From contig JACDZG010000008.1 in NCBI GenBank assembly GCA_013426805.1, forward strand, positions 1-64,000: 64,000 nt of DNA. The letters run 5' to 3'. The stretch is from Chromatiaceae bacterium (lineage in GTDB: Bacteria > Pseudomonadota > Gammaproteobacteria > Chromatiales > Chromatiaceae). The position numbers and the translations under genes are program-made. This document shows, piece by piece, positions 23,776 through 32,913 of this stretch. The stretch's first letter is position 1. Every line of letters begins with the position of its first letter. The notes below the pieces were generated by a model. The model was not told the origin of the DNA. It searched no databases and saw nothing but the letters and a program-made list of their open reading frames with translations.

Positions 23776-25239
23776 TCAATCTTTGATCTTCACGAAAAAC
23801 AACAGCGCCATGGCCGGCAGCGAGGCGAGAAAACCGATTATGAAGAGCCCGATATAGTCGACCTGCTCGACAATGACCCCGCCCATACCGCCGAATAGTG
23901 CGGAGAACACCGACATGAAGGCCGACCCGATGGCGTAATGACCGGCCTTGAATTCGGGTTTGCAGGTGCGCAGGATATAGACGATGAGCACGGCGTTACC
24001 CAGACCCGCGGCGATCTGCTCGATTGTATAGACGGTCCCGATGGTCAGGAATCCCAGCGTGCTGGTCGCCAGGGGGCGCTCATAGGCCAGCCAGATATAG
24101 GCGAGGATATTGATGTTCATCAACAGCGTCAGCGGCCAGATGGCCCGACGCAACCCGGTGCGTTTGATCCAGAGTCCGCCGATCGTGGTCCCGATGATGG
24201 AACCCACCAACCCCAGCAGACCGCTCATCCAGGCGAGCTGGGTGTTGTCCACTAATAGATAGCGCTTGAGGAACGGCGTGCCCATGGAGAAAATGATCTC
24301 ATCGCCGATCTTGTAGAACATAATAAAGGCCAGGCTCAGCGCAATCACGGGTTTAGCCTGGGCCAGCAGCGCGATCAGCATGAAGGCGAAACCATAGGTC
24401 AGGGCCGGTACCCCAGGAACGCCCAGCGCCAAGAGTACCGCACTCAGGGCCAAGCCAAGCAGGGGGGCGCTGATCAGGGCGATGAGCGAGCGACGCGGCG
24501 AGACCTCGAGGTAAGCGGCGAAGGAGTTCAGGAAGGCCGCGCCCGCGTGGCGACCACCGACGCTGCGTTCCCGCGGCGACTGGTAGCGCGGGAGCTTGAC
24601 CAGATGCACTATCGTCAGAACAGCCATCACCGCCGCCCCTGCCGCGAAGCCGCAACCCCAGGCGCTGTACAGATTGCCGCCAAAGGCGTGCTTGGCGACC
24701 TCCGCAACCGCCAGAATGATCCCAAAGCGCGCCACGATCATCGCCAGACGGTAGGCCGTGACCCGCAACCCGGTATAGCCCGCCTGTTGTTTGGGGTCGC
24801 TGATTCCCTCCATGTAATAACCATCGATGGCGACATCATTGGTGGCCGCGAGAAACGCCATGAGGATGAAAAGACACACCAGAATGGCATCGGGTAACCC
24901 TGCCCCATCCCCGCGGACGAGGCAGAGTCCGGCCAGCAGCGCCGTCAGCACGGTGAGCAGAGCCTGGATCAGGATCATCCAGGTGCGCCGGGTGGAGTAG
25001 ATATCCACGAAGGGCGCCCACAAGAACTTCAGATTCCAGGGCAGGCCCAGGAAGTTGAGATAACCTAATGCGCGTTCGGACATTCCGACATCGGTGAAGA
25101 AGACCGACGACATGGCACGCACAACCATGTAGGGGAAGCCTTGGGCGAAATAGGTGGAAAAGACCCACCACCGCGGATCACCGAGTGGATCGGGGAGTGC
25201 AGCAGATCGACACGCGTCGCGGTCTGCGGGGCTATCCAT
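23776..25239 (-). CDS. AmpG-like MFS permease
   Basis: A 487-residue membrane protein with about 12 hydrophobic segments. N-terminal features fit the AmpG/PAT group of major facilitators: FSTYFAQGFPYMVVRAMSSVFF, FLGLPWNLKFLWAPFVD (the conserved W-KFLWAP-D) and ATNDVAIDGYYME. AmpG imports anhydromuropeptides during wall recycling; some relatives carry other solutes. The ATG at 25239 is supported by AGGAGG five bases upstream, and it overlaps the end of the preceding reductase gene by 8 bp. Substrate not certain. Confidence 0.82.
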   Translation of the reverse strand: MDSPADRDACRSAALPDPLGDPRWWVFSTYFAQGFPYMVVRAMSSVFFTDVGMSERALGYLNFLGLPWNLKFLWAPFVDIYSTRRTWMILIQALLTVLTALLAGLCLVRGDGAGLPDAILVCLFILMAFLAATNDVAIDGYYMEGISDPKQQAGYTGLRVTAYRLAMIVARFGIILAVAEVAKHAFGGNLYSAWGCGFAAGAAVMAVLTIVHLVKLPRYQSPRERSVGGRHAGAAFLNSFAAYLEVSPRRSLIALISAPLLGLALSAVLLALGVPGVPALTYGFAFMLIALLAQAKPVIALSLAFIMFYKIGDEIIFSMGTPFLKRYLLVDNTQLAWMSGLLGLVGSIIGTTIGGLWIKRTGLRRAIWPLTLLMNINILAYIWLAYERPLATSTLGFLTIGTVYTIEQIAAGLGNAVLIVYILRTCKPEFKAGHYAIGSAFMSVFSALFGGMGGVIVEQVDYIGLFIIGFLASLPAMALLFFVKIKD

Positions 25240-26137
25240 GAACCTCCTGGTGCGCACTGCGACCGCCGCTCATGGCCTCCAGGACCTTATAGATGGCCGC
25301 GGAGTCCTCTTCACCCAACCCTTGGCCGACCAGGGCGTTGAGGTATTGGGCGATGGTCGCGGCGCTCGGCAATGCCAGGCCAAGTTCAAGCGCGGACTCG
25401 CCGACGATGCGCATGTCCTTCTGGTGCAGCCGCGCCTTGAAGCCAGGGGCGAAATTGCTGTCGATCATGCGCTGTCCGTGGACCTCCAGGATACGACTGG
25501 CGGCGAATCCGCCCAGCAAGGCCTCGCGGACCCGCGCCGGATCGACGCCGGAGGCACGCGCCAGCAGGATTGCCTCAGCCACCCCGACGATGGTCGCGCC
25601 CACCACGATCTGGTTGCATGACTTGCAGACCTGGCCGGCACCGCTCCCACCGACATGGACGATGTTGCGCCCCAACACCGCGAATAGCGGTCGAACCCGA
25701 TCGACGACCTCCGCCTCACCGCCGACCATGATCGATAGCGTGCCCGCGATGGCACCGGCCTCACCGCCCGAGACCGGGGCATCGAGCATGGCCAGACCGC
25801 GCTCGCGCAACCGCGCGGCGAGGGAGCGGGTGACGGCGGGCGAGATGGTGCTCATATCCACCAGCACGGCGCCGGGGCTCGCCCCTGCGATGACCCCCTC
25901 CGGCCCGAGGATGACCTGCTCCACGTCGGCGGTGTCCGCCACCATGGTGAAGATGATGTCCGCGTGGCGGGCAACCTCAGCCGGACTAGCGCAGGTCGCG
26001 GCGCCGGCCGCGGCCAGGGGTTCCATCGACTCCGGGCGACGGGCATGGACGGCCAGGTCCCACCCGGCGCGCAGCACATTCAGCGCCATGGGGCGACCCA
26101 TGATCCCCAGCCCGATGAAACCGACGCGCTCTGCCAT
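25232..26137 (-). CDS. glxR: 2-hydroxy-3-oxopropionate reductase
   Basis: A 301-residue beta-hydroxyacid dehydrogenase. The NAD(P) motif is GFIGLGIMGRPMA at the N-terminus; the substrate signature DAPVSGGEAGAIAGTL lies near residue 120, and the catalytic Lys in GQVCKSCNQ near residue 171. The family includes 3-hydroxyisobutyrate dehydrogenase and tartronate semialdehyde reductase. The adjacent glcF-glcE genes favour the latter: glyoxylate to tartronate semialdehyde to glycerate. The glyoxylate carboligase gene is not in view. Assignment of the exact substrate is inference. Confidence 0.82.
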   Translation of the reverse strand: MAERVGFIGLGIMGRPMALNVLRAGWDLAVHARRPESMEPLAAAGAATCASPAEVARHADIIFTMVADTADVEQVILGPEGVIAGASPGAVLVDMSTISPAVTRSLAARLRERGLAMLDAPVSGGEAGAIAGTLSIMVGGEAEVVDRVRPLFAVLGRNIVHVGGSGAGQVCKSCNQIVVGATIVGVAEAILLARASGVDPARVREALLGGFAASRILEVHGQRMIDSNFAPGFKARLHQKDMRIVGESALELGLALPSAATIAQYLNALVGQGLGEEDSAAIYKVLEAMSGGRSAHQEVHG

Positions 26138-26170
26138 GCTGGTTACTCTAGCGGATTTGAACCTGACGCT

Positions 26171-27385
26171 TCAATTGCCTGGGTCCAAGAGTTCGAGCCA
26201 GTGTACCACCGGGACCCCACTGCCGGCCCCCAGGTGCAGTTGACAACCGATATTGGCAGTCGCGATCAGTTCCGGCGCACCAGATTCCAAGGCGGCGACT
26301 TTGTTCGAGCGCAACTGAAGCGACAACTCGGGTTGAGTCAGCGAATAGGTGCCGGCGGAGCCGCAACACAGGTGAGCGTCCGGCACGGCGCTTAAGGTAA
26401 AGCCGAGCCGGGTGAGAATACCTTCGACCACACCCTTGATCTGTTGCCCGTGCTGGAGCGTGCAGGGGGCGTGGAAGGCAATGCGCCGACCCCGACCCGG
26501 TGTCCCCAGCGGGCTCAAGTCCGCCGCCGCCAGCCACTCGGCCGGATCGCGGGCTAAGGCCGACACCCGCGCGGCCTTCTCGGCATAGACAGGATCATCG
26601 CGCAACAGGTCGCCGTAGTCTTTCACCATGCCCGCGCAGGCGCTCGCGGTGACCAGGATAGTCTCGCAACCAGCCGCTATCTCAGGCCACCAGGCGTCGA
26701 TGTTACGGCGCATGGCATCCAGGCCCTCGTCTTGGGCATTGAGGTGATACGCGACCGCCCCGCAGCATCCGGCGGCGGGACTGGTGATCAGGTCGACACC
26801 AAGCCGGTCGAGCAGGCGGGCCGCCGCCGCATTGGTCAGGGGTGTGGCGACCGACTGAACACAGCCGGCCAACACCAGGCAGCGCCGCCGACCGCGCGGC
26901 GCGGGCCAGTCCCCGGCCGGACAGGCCCGCGGCACCTTGGCCGCCAGCGCGGCCGGCAGCAGGGGCCGCACCAGCCGACCGAGGCCGAGCAGCGGACGCA
27001 GCCGGGCCGGGTGCGGCAGCAGCCGGACCAATGCGGTGCGCAGCAGCCGCTCGCCGACCGGCCGCGCGACCCGCTCTTCCACCAGATGACGGCCGATCTC
27101 GGCCAGCCGGGCATAGCGCACCCCGGACGGACAGGTGGTCTCGCAGGAGCGGCAGGTGAGACAGCGGTCCAGGTGCTGCTGCGTGATACGCGTCGGGGTA
27201 TGGCCTTCGAGGACTTGCTTGATCTGGTAGATTCGCCCGCGTGGTCCGTCCAGCTCGTCGCCCAATAACTGATAGGTGGGGCAGGTGGCGGTACAGAAAC
27301 CACAGTGGACGCAACTGCGCAGGATGGCATCGGCCTCGCGTCCCGCGGGGGTGGCAAGAAACTCCGGAAGGATCTGGGTCTGCAC
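26171..27385 (-). CDS. glcF: Glycolate oxidase iron-sulfur subunit
   Basis: A 404-residue protein with two [4Fe-4S] motifs near the N-terminus, CVHCGFCTATCP (~26-37) and CLTCRSCETTCP (~75-86). Two CCG-type domains follow (AGCCGAVAYHL and CCGSAGTYSLTQ, with LAGCVQS). GlcF passes electrons from the GlcD/GlcE flavoproteins to the quinone pool. It lies 9 bp downstream of glcE, so both are in one operon. In an autotroph this pathway recovers the glycolate formed by RuBisCO. Confidence 0.92.
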   Translation of the reverse strand: MQTQILPEFLATPAGREADAILRSCVHCGFCTATCPTYQLLGDELDGPRGRIYQIKQVLEGHTPTRITQQHLDRCLTCRSCETTCPSGVRYARLAEIGRHLVEERVARPVGERLLRTALVRLLPHPARLRPLLGLGRLVRPLLPAALAAKVPRACPAGDWPAPRGRRRCLVLAGCVQSVATPLTNAAAARLLDRLGVDLITSPAAGCCGAVAYHLNAQDEGLDAMRRNIDAWWPEIAAGCETILVTASACAGMVKDYGDLLRDDPVYAEKAARVSALARDPAEWLAAADLSPLGTPGRGRRIAFHAPCTLQHGQQIKGVVEGILTRLGFTLSAVPDAHLCCGSAGTYSLTQPELSLQLRSNKVAALESGAPELIATANIGCQLHLGAGSGVPVVHWLELLDPGN

Positions 27386-27394
27386 GGGTGGCCC

Positions 27395-28495
27395 TCAAAG
27401 GTCCTGATACAGTCGGCCGGGATTGAGAATACCGGCGGGGTCGAAGGCACGCTTGAGGTTGCGATGCAGGGCCAGCAGCGGCGCCGACAAGGGCTGGAAA
27501 ACCTCGCCGGTGCGGTCACCGCCACGGAACAGCGTTGCGTGACCGCCCGCGCGGGCGACCAGCGCGCGGATCACCGCGGGCGCGGCACCACTACGCAGCC
27601 AGCGCTGGGCACCGCCCCACTCCAGGAGTTGCGGACCCGGCAGGTCCAGGGGCGGCGTCGCTGCCGGCAGAGCGCAGCGCCACAGGGGTAAGTCGCCTTG
27701 GAAAAAGGCGTGGCCCTGTTCACGGACCTGATCCTCCCAGAAAGCGACGGCATCCGCATCCGCCAGCGGTTCGCCGCCGATGCGTTCGGCCGCGGCGCGG
27801 ACCCCTTGGGCGGCCCCGGCCAGACGCACCCACAGCCGTCCGCCGCCCCCGGAGTCGACCCAGCAGGAGGCCGTGATGGGCAGGGGCTGCGCCGCCCACC
27901 GCTCCATCCGCACCAGGGCCTCGGCTTGACTACAATCCTGCATCAGGGTCCGGGACTCGGCCGGAGACGGCAACACCTTGACGCTGATGTCCAGGAGCAC
28001 GCCCAGGGTCCCGAACGCCCCGACCATGAGGCGGGAACAATCGTAACCCGCCACGTTTTTCATCACCTCGCCCCCAAAGCGCAGGATCTCCGCCCGGCCG
28101 GTGAGAATGCGGGCACCCAGCACCAGGTCGCGGATTGCGCCGCCGGACGGCCGGGCGGGGCCGGAGAGACCGCAGGCGACGGTGCCGCCCAGGGTCGCGC
28201 CGACACCCAGCCGCAGCGGTTCGCAGGGGAGATGCTGGCCGTGCTCGGCCAGCGCGGCCTCGATGGCCGCCAGGGTGGTCCCAGCGCGGGCGGTCACCAC
28301 CAGCTCCTTGGGCTGGTAATTGATGATCCCGGCATGTCCGGACAGATCCAGCGGCGTGGTGCCCGCCGCGACCTGACGGCCGAGCCGGGTCTTGGTTCCG
28401 GCTCCGCGCAGGTTCAATGAGCGGCCAGTCGCCGCGGCCGCCCGCAGCTGATCGAGCAGCGCGGCCGTGAGATCGCCATCGGCGTCGGTAGTCAT
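27395..28495 (-). CDS. glcE: Glycolate oxidase FAD-binding subunit
   Basis: A 366-residue FAD-binding type 4 oxidase subunit. LRGAGTKTRLGR near residue 23 and VVTARAGTTLAAIEAAL are FAD contacts; GGTVACGLSGPARPSGGAIRDLVLG is the conserved pyrophosphate region. It ends AFDPAGILNPGRLY, as usual for the family. It is the first gene of the run; glcD, normally upstream, is not here, because the next upstream gene runs in the opposite direction. Confidence 0.92.
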   Translation of the reverse strand: MTTDADGDLTAALLDQLRAAAATGRSLNLRGAGTKTRLGRQVAAGTTPLDLSGHAGIINYQPKELVVTARAGTTLAAIEAALAEHGQHLPCEPLRLGVGATLGGTVACGLSGPARPSGGAIRDLVLGARILTGRAEILRFGGEVMKNVAGYDCSRLMVGAFGTLGVLLDISVKVLPSPAESRTLMQDCSQAEALVRMERWAAQPLPITASCWVDSGGGGRLWVRLAGAAQGVRAAAERIGGEPLADADAVAFWEDQVREQGHAFFQGDLPLWRCALPAATPPLDLPGPQLLEWGGAQRWLRSGAAPAVIRALVARAGGHATLFRGGDRTGEVFQPLSAPLLALHRNLKRAFDPAGILNPGRLYQDL

Positions 28496-28693
28496 ACCGG
28501 CTGATGCCCACTAACGAAGGCTTGCAGCGGCTTGGTTTGTTGGTCCACGGAATCCTCCAGTGCTTTTGCGTCGCGTCGGCACATCGACTATGTTACTTGT
28601 GAGTTGCGTGACCTTGCCATCCGCCGTCATCAATGGGATGCCGGGGTCGGAATTGCAACCGTGAGGCCGACACCCGTCTGGAGACCGCTGTTC

Positions 28694-30163
28694 ATGGGCT
28701 ATCTGAGTCTCTCTCGCGCCGCCCGCCTGGCCGGGGTCACCCGCGCCGAGATCCAGCGGCGTATCCGCCGCGGCGACCTCGAGACCTTCGAGGGTGCCGT
28801 CGCGATCCAGGATTTGTTGCTGCTCTACCCGGCGGTGAGTCTTCATGACGACGAGGCACTGATCCGGGTGGAGCGGATCAAGTCCGCTGCCGTGCCGAAG
28901 TCTCAGCACGCCGATACCATCCTGCCCAGCCCCGAGGTCCTGGTCGCACGTCTGCGCGGCCTGAGCGCGACGCTGGTCGAGCGGATGTCGGCCCTGACCG
29001 CAACCGAGGCGCTGCTGGACGAGGTCGGCGCACGGCTCCTGGCCCTCCCGTGCGGTGATCAGGGCCCATCCGCGGCGGCGATCAGCGCATTGCAAGACTG
29101 GTTTGCACAAGCCCGCCAGGCACTGGCGAAGCGACCAACGACAGACCAGAAGGCCCAACTGCTGGCGAAAGACACTTTCCTGCGCATCATGGCTGCCAAC
29201 TGTAAACTGATCCCGAGCGGGCACGACTTCTTCATTGAGGGCGCCGAATCCATCCTGGATGCCTCGGTGCGCGCCGGCCTCAAGCTGGGTTACGGCTGCG
29301 CCAGCGGCAACTGCGGGGAATGCAAGGTCCGCGTGCTGAGCGGTGAGGTCGCCAGGACGCGCGATCACGACTATGTGCTGAGCGAGCGCGAGAAACAGTT
29401 GGGCTACATTCTCACCTGCTCGACGACGGCGGTCACCGACTTGGTCCTTGAGGCGGCCGAGGCGCTGTCGGTGCAAGACCTGCCGCACCAGGAGATCCGC
29501 GCCAGCCTGCGCAAGCTGGAGTCGCTCGCCCCGGATCTGGTAAGCCTGAATGTCCAGACCCCACGCACCCACACGTTGCGCTTCATGGCCGGCCAGCGTG
29601 TCACCTTGACCCTGGAGGGCGGCGCCAGCCGTGACCTGCCGATTGCGAGCTGTCCGTGCAACGGACGCAATCTCTGGTTCTACGTCCGCCGCGGGACGGA
29701 CGCCTTCTCGGCGGCCGTGTTCGACGGACTTAACGCCGGGCAATTGATTAAGGTGACCGGTCCGCAGGGGACCTTCGTACTGCGCGAGGACGCACCGGAA
29801 CCCACGGTATTCATCGCAATCGGCGACGGCATCGCGCCCATGAAAAGCCTGATCGAGCACGCCGTCTCCATCGATCTGATCGAGTCATTCCACCTCTACT
29901 GGGGTACCATCTACCCCGAGGGGCACTACCAAAGCCGCTGGGGACGCGCGCTCAAAGACGCCTTGGACAATTTCAGCGTTACGCTGCTGACCAGCGACGC
30001 GGCGGGGGACCTGATCGCAGCACTTCAAACGGACCATGCGGATCTCAGCGGCCTGCGCTTCTATCTCGCCGGGCCGGCCGCCGCGGTGCACGCCAGCGCG
30101 GCGGCGCTGAGCGCGCTTGGCGTCGCCCAGGAACAGATGGCAAGCGAATACACGGAGACCTGA
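28694..30163 (+). CDS. 2Fe-2S flavoreductase with HTH-like N-terminus
   Basis: A 489-residue fusion. Residues 4-50 (YLSLSRAARLAGVTRAEIQR and DLETFEGAVAIQD) look like a small helix-turn-helix of the MerR/excisionase kind. Residues 75-165 are helical. Residues 170-255 form a plant-type 2Fe-2S ferredoxin with Cys202, Cys207, Cys210 and Cys242. Residues 265-480 are a ferredoxin-NADP reductase-like flavin/NAD unit with GDGIAPMKSL near 377 and YLAGP near 457. The usual flavin RxYS motif is DLPIAS here. The start at 28694 is a choice among few options and lacks a good ribosome site. Partner unknown; electron transfer to an oxygenase or desaturase is typical for this architecture. Confidence 0.78.
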   Translation: MGYLSLSRAARLAGVTRAEIQRRIRRGDLETFEGAVAIQDLLLLYPAVSLHDDEALIRVERIKSAAVPKSQHADTILPSPEVLVARLRGLSATLVERMSALTATEALLDEVGARLLALPCGDQGPSAAAISALQDWFAQARQALAKRPTTDQKAQLLAKDTFLRIMAANCKLIPSGHDFFIEGAESILDASVRAGLKLGYGCASGNCGECKVRVLSGEVARTRDHDYVLSEREKQLGYILTCSTTAVTDLVLEAAEALSVQDLPHQEIRASLRKLESLAPDLVSLNVQTPRTHTLRFMAGQRVTLTLEGGASRDLPIASCPCNGRNLWFYVRRGTDAFSAAVFDGLNAGQLIKVTGPQGTFVLREDAPEPTVFIAIGDGIAPMKSLIEHAVSIDLIESFHLYWGTIYPEGHYQSRWGRALKDALDNFSVTLLTSDAAGDLIAALQTDHADLSGLRFYLAGPAAAVHASAAALSALGVAQEQMASEYTET

Positions 30164-30287
30164 TCGATTCGGGCAAACTCCGGCCGACTGTGGCCGGCCC
30201 GTTTGTAAAGAATTGTTTAGGACAGATCTTGCAAGACGCTTTAGCGGCTAAAATCGGGGCGAGGAGGTTCAACCCCAAAAGCCGAGT

Positions 30288-31223
30288 ATGACGATCGCTG
30301 CTCCGACCCCTGCTACGCTGCTGCTGATCCTTTCGATTGGCTCGGCGGTCAGTTTTGCCAAGGTATATCAATGGCGAGATGCCGATGGCAACATGCAGTT
30401 CAGCGACCACCCACCTGATGCGCTCCCGGCACAAGCAACCCAACCGGACACGGCTTCGTCAAACCCGACCAAGGCCGACACCGGATTGATCGTTCGCGTC
30501 GTGCCGGTCGACTTCCGCCTGCACGATCGCATCAGCCATATGGTCGAATCGATTCCGCGTGCGGTCGACAAGGTTTATCGAAGACGATGTGATATAGACT
30601 TCCCGACCCGGCCGACCCTCACCATCCGGCTGCTTCCTGACCAGAGGGCCTACGACCGCCTGGTTGAAACGGCTGCCGCACCGGGCCACCAGGACGCTCC
30701 CGCGACCGACGAACTCGTCACCTGGTACAGACCCAGCCCGGATGCGATGGCGCAAGCCTTGGCGGGGGAGACGAGCGAGATCTTGTTGCATAGCGATTTC
30801 CCGTACGCACCCTGCTGGCTGCACGCCGGACTCACGCGTTATTTCCAGTTGCTGCGGGTCTTGAGCGATACCACCGCGGTCTTTTCAGACCCGCCGCTGG
30901 ATCGGACGGTGCAGACTTTGCGGAATACCGACAGCTTGCTCCCGACGGCCGAATTGCTGGGTCTGTCGCAACCCGACTGGCAGCGCGAAAACGCGCCGAA
31001 TCAGCGCGCCGAAGCGCAGTCCTGGTCCTTGGTGTATTTCCTGATGTCAATACCGGAAGGCGGACCACTCATCGGCGAGATCCTGAAACGCTCCCAAGCG
31101 ACCGCGGGCGAGCGTTCGGCATCCGCGTCCGTCATCGGCTCACGTTTCCCCGGTGGCGTGGATGGGCTTGACGCGCGCTGGCGGGCGTGGTTGTCAACTC
31201 ACAAGGCCGCGCATTACTACTGA
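30288..31223 (+). CDS. DUF4124 protein with degenerate peptidase-like domain
   Basis: A 311-residue exported protein: a hydrophobic signal segment (residues ~8-23) followed by a DUF4124 domain (KVYQWRDADGNMQFSDHPP). The rest resembles DUF1570-type peptidase domains. At the position of the expected HExxH the sequence reads GETSEILLHSDFPYAP, so the first His is Gly and the second is Glu. The following glutamate motif (W-x-x-E-G) reads WLHAGLTRYF. Zinc peptidase activity is therefore unlikely. Convergent with ubiG at a 6-bp gap. Role unknown. Confidence 0.72.
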   Translation: MTIAAPTPATLLLILSIGSAVSFAKVYQWRDADGNMQFSDHPPDALPAQATQPDTASSNPTKADTGLIVRVVPVDFRLHDRISHMVESIPRAVDKVYRRRCDIDFPTRPTLTIRLLPDQRAYDRLVETAAAPGHQDAPATDELVTWYRPSPDAMAQALAGETSEILLHSDFPYAPCWLHAGLTRYFQLLRVLSDTTAVFSDPPLDRTVQTLRNTDSLLPTAELLGLSQPDWQRENAPNQRAEAQSWSLVYFLMSIPEGGPLIGEILKRSQATAGERSASASVIGSRFPGGVDGLDARWRAWLSTHKAAHYY

Positions 31224-31229
31224 TATCGC

Positions 31230-31982
31230 TTAATGGTCACATCGCTGCATCACGAGCATATAGTTCACCCCCATCCAGCTGGTCAGGGAGAAGACCCGGT
31301 TGAACGGGTTGACTCGCACCCCGGTCCGATCCAAGACCCGATAAGCCGCGCCCAGACCGGCGATCACCTCGCCCGGACGCACCAGTTTGCGGTACTTGTG
31401 GGTCCCTCTCGGTAACCAGCGCAGGACGTATTCCGCCCCCAAGATCGCGATCAAAGCCGCCGCGGCGGTCCGGTTGATGCTGGACACGACCATGACGCCG
31501 CCGGGCCGAACCAGGCGCGCACAGTGCGCAAGAAAGTCCGGGAGCCGCTCGACATGCTCCACCACTTCCATGTTCAGCACCAGGTCGAAGACTGCCCCGG
31601 AATCGGCAAGTTGATCGACGGATGCTAACCGGTAGTCAATCGTCAAGCCGCTCCACCGGGCATGCATGCGTGCCACACCGAGGTTTTTCTCGGTTACATC
31701 GACGCCGACCACCGCGGCACCCAGGCCTGCCACGGACTCGCTTAAGATGCCGCCGCCGCAGCCGATATCGAGCACCTGCAAACCCGCAAACGGACGCTCC
31801 TGCCGGGGATCCAAACCCAGCGTATTCGCAACCCGATCACGCAGGTAACCGACGCGAAAGGCATTGAGTCGGTGCAGGGGCCAGAAAGGCCCGGTGGTAT
31901 CCCACCAACGGTGGGCCAAGCGTTCATAGTAGGCGACTTCGGCCGGATCAATGTTGGCGCCAGTCAGTTGAGCAGATGCCAT
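31230..31982 (-). CDS. ubiG: Ubiquinone biosynthesis O-methyltransferase
   Basis: A 250-residue SAM-dependent methyltransferase that makes both O-methylations in ubiquinone synthesis. It begins with NIDPAEVAYYERLAHRWWD and has VLDIGCGGGILSESVAGLGA (SAM motif), GVDVTEKNLGVAR and VLNMEVVEHVERLPDFL. The ATG at 31982 is preferred over the TTG at 31991 because AGAGG lies nine bases upstream. It fits the other ubi genes at 51.8-54.3 kb. Confidence 0.93.
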   Translation of the reverse strand: MASAQLTGANIDPAEVAYYERLAHRWWDTTGPFWPLHRLNAFRVGYLRDRVANTLGLDPRQERPFAGLQVLDIGCGGGILSESVAGLGAAVVGVDVTEKNLGVARMHARWSGLTIDYRLASVDQLADSGAVFDLVLNMEVVEHVERLPDFLAHCARLVRPGGVMVVSSINRTAAAALIAILGAEYVLRWLPRGTHKYRKLVRPGEVIAGLGAAYRVLDRTGVRVNPFNRVFSLTSWMGVNYMLVMQRCDH

Positions 31983-32127
31983 CGTATGCAACCTCTCGTT
32001 GACGTTAGAAACGCGTCAGGAACGACGACAATGACCGAGACGCCGAAGGCGTTCTCCAATGGACTTGTTTGGCATCTCGATGGTGCTTGACATGCCACTG
32101 AGCGGACGCGATTACAAGCACCGTGAG

Positions 32128-32907
32128 TCAACGCAGCAGCAGCCAACCCAGCCCGACGCACACCAGCCCCGGCCAAAATAGCGCTACCGAAACAAGTAGC
32201 TTGGGCTCGGCCAGAAGACGCGGCCGCGTCAACAGATCGGGTTGGGAAACGAACCAACCGAGCACTGAACCGAGGACGCGCGTGGCCGGCATGCGCTCCC
32301 AATTGATGGTCCTGGGCCACCGGTAGCTCTCCAGCTCGGTCGGATAAAAGGCGACTTTGGAGGCCGGACCCCGTTCGGCGGCAAGCGCATGAATGCGCGC
32401 CGCGAAGCGTTCCGGCTGCTGCTTGAGTTGCGACACCCCAAGCAGCCCCCCGACACCGTCCGGAAACACGATATCGAATACCGGGTCGGCGACGGCGCGA
32501 AAACCGGGCAACCGGGTTTCCACCACCGTGTGCGTGGGCCGGGTATAGTCCGGCGCGTAGAGCATCACCAGTGTACTGGGAATACCCAACTCGTCGAGCA
32601 TGGCCGCCAGCAGCCTGGATTTGTCGGCACAATCGCCGCCTGATTCCAGCACCTGCAACGGCGTCGGGCCGAATCGCGGACTCAGGAAATAACGCGAATT
32701 CTTGGCGAACCCCTGGTTGTCGTAGACCCAACGGGTGAGTCGTTCCAGCGTGCGCGCGGGGTCGCGCCGGGGGTCAGCGCCGACGGCTGCGACCGCACCG
32801 ATCGCCGCTTCGCGCAGGACATCTGACTCCTGACGATACTCGACGTACAACAGTCCCGCGCCACCGAGCAGCACGACCCCGATCAGAATCGCGAGCATCC
32901 CTGCCAT
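32128..32907 (-). CDS. Membrane-anchored transglutaminase-like protein
   Basis: A 259-residue protein with a hydrophobic N-terminal helix (MLAILIGVVLLGGAGLLYV) and a second one at the C-terminus (VSVALFWPGLVCVGLGWLLL). Between them is a transglutaminase-like fold with the Cys in SGGDCADKSRLLAAMLDELG, the His in TRPTHTVVETRLPG and the Asp in AVADPVFD, so the catalytic triad looks complete. The catalytic domain probably faces the periplasm. It lies six bases downstream of thrC on the same strand. Similar proteins act as peptidases or amidases; substrate unknown. Confidence 0.8.
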   Translation of the reverse strand: MAGMLAILIGVVLLGGAGLLYVEYRQESDVLREAAIGAVAAVGADPRRDPARTLERLTRWVYDNQGFAKNSRYFLSPRFGPTPLQVLESGGDCADKSRLLAAMLDELGIPSTLVMLYAPDYTRPTHTVVETRLPGFRAVADPVFDIVFPDGVGGLLGVSQLKQQPERFAARIHALAAERGPASKVAFYPTELESYRWPRTINWERMPATRVLGSVLGWFVSQPDLLTRPRLLAEPKLLVSVALFWPGLVCVGLGWLLLR

Positions 32908-32913
32908 ACCGGC

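Noticed and set aside
32128-32907. Transglutaminase partner of the Anbu module
   Set aside because: It is 20 kb away next to thrC, membrane-anchored, and unlike the soluble transglutaminase-like proteins encoded with Anbu.
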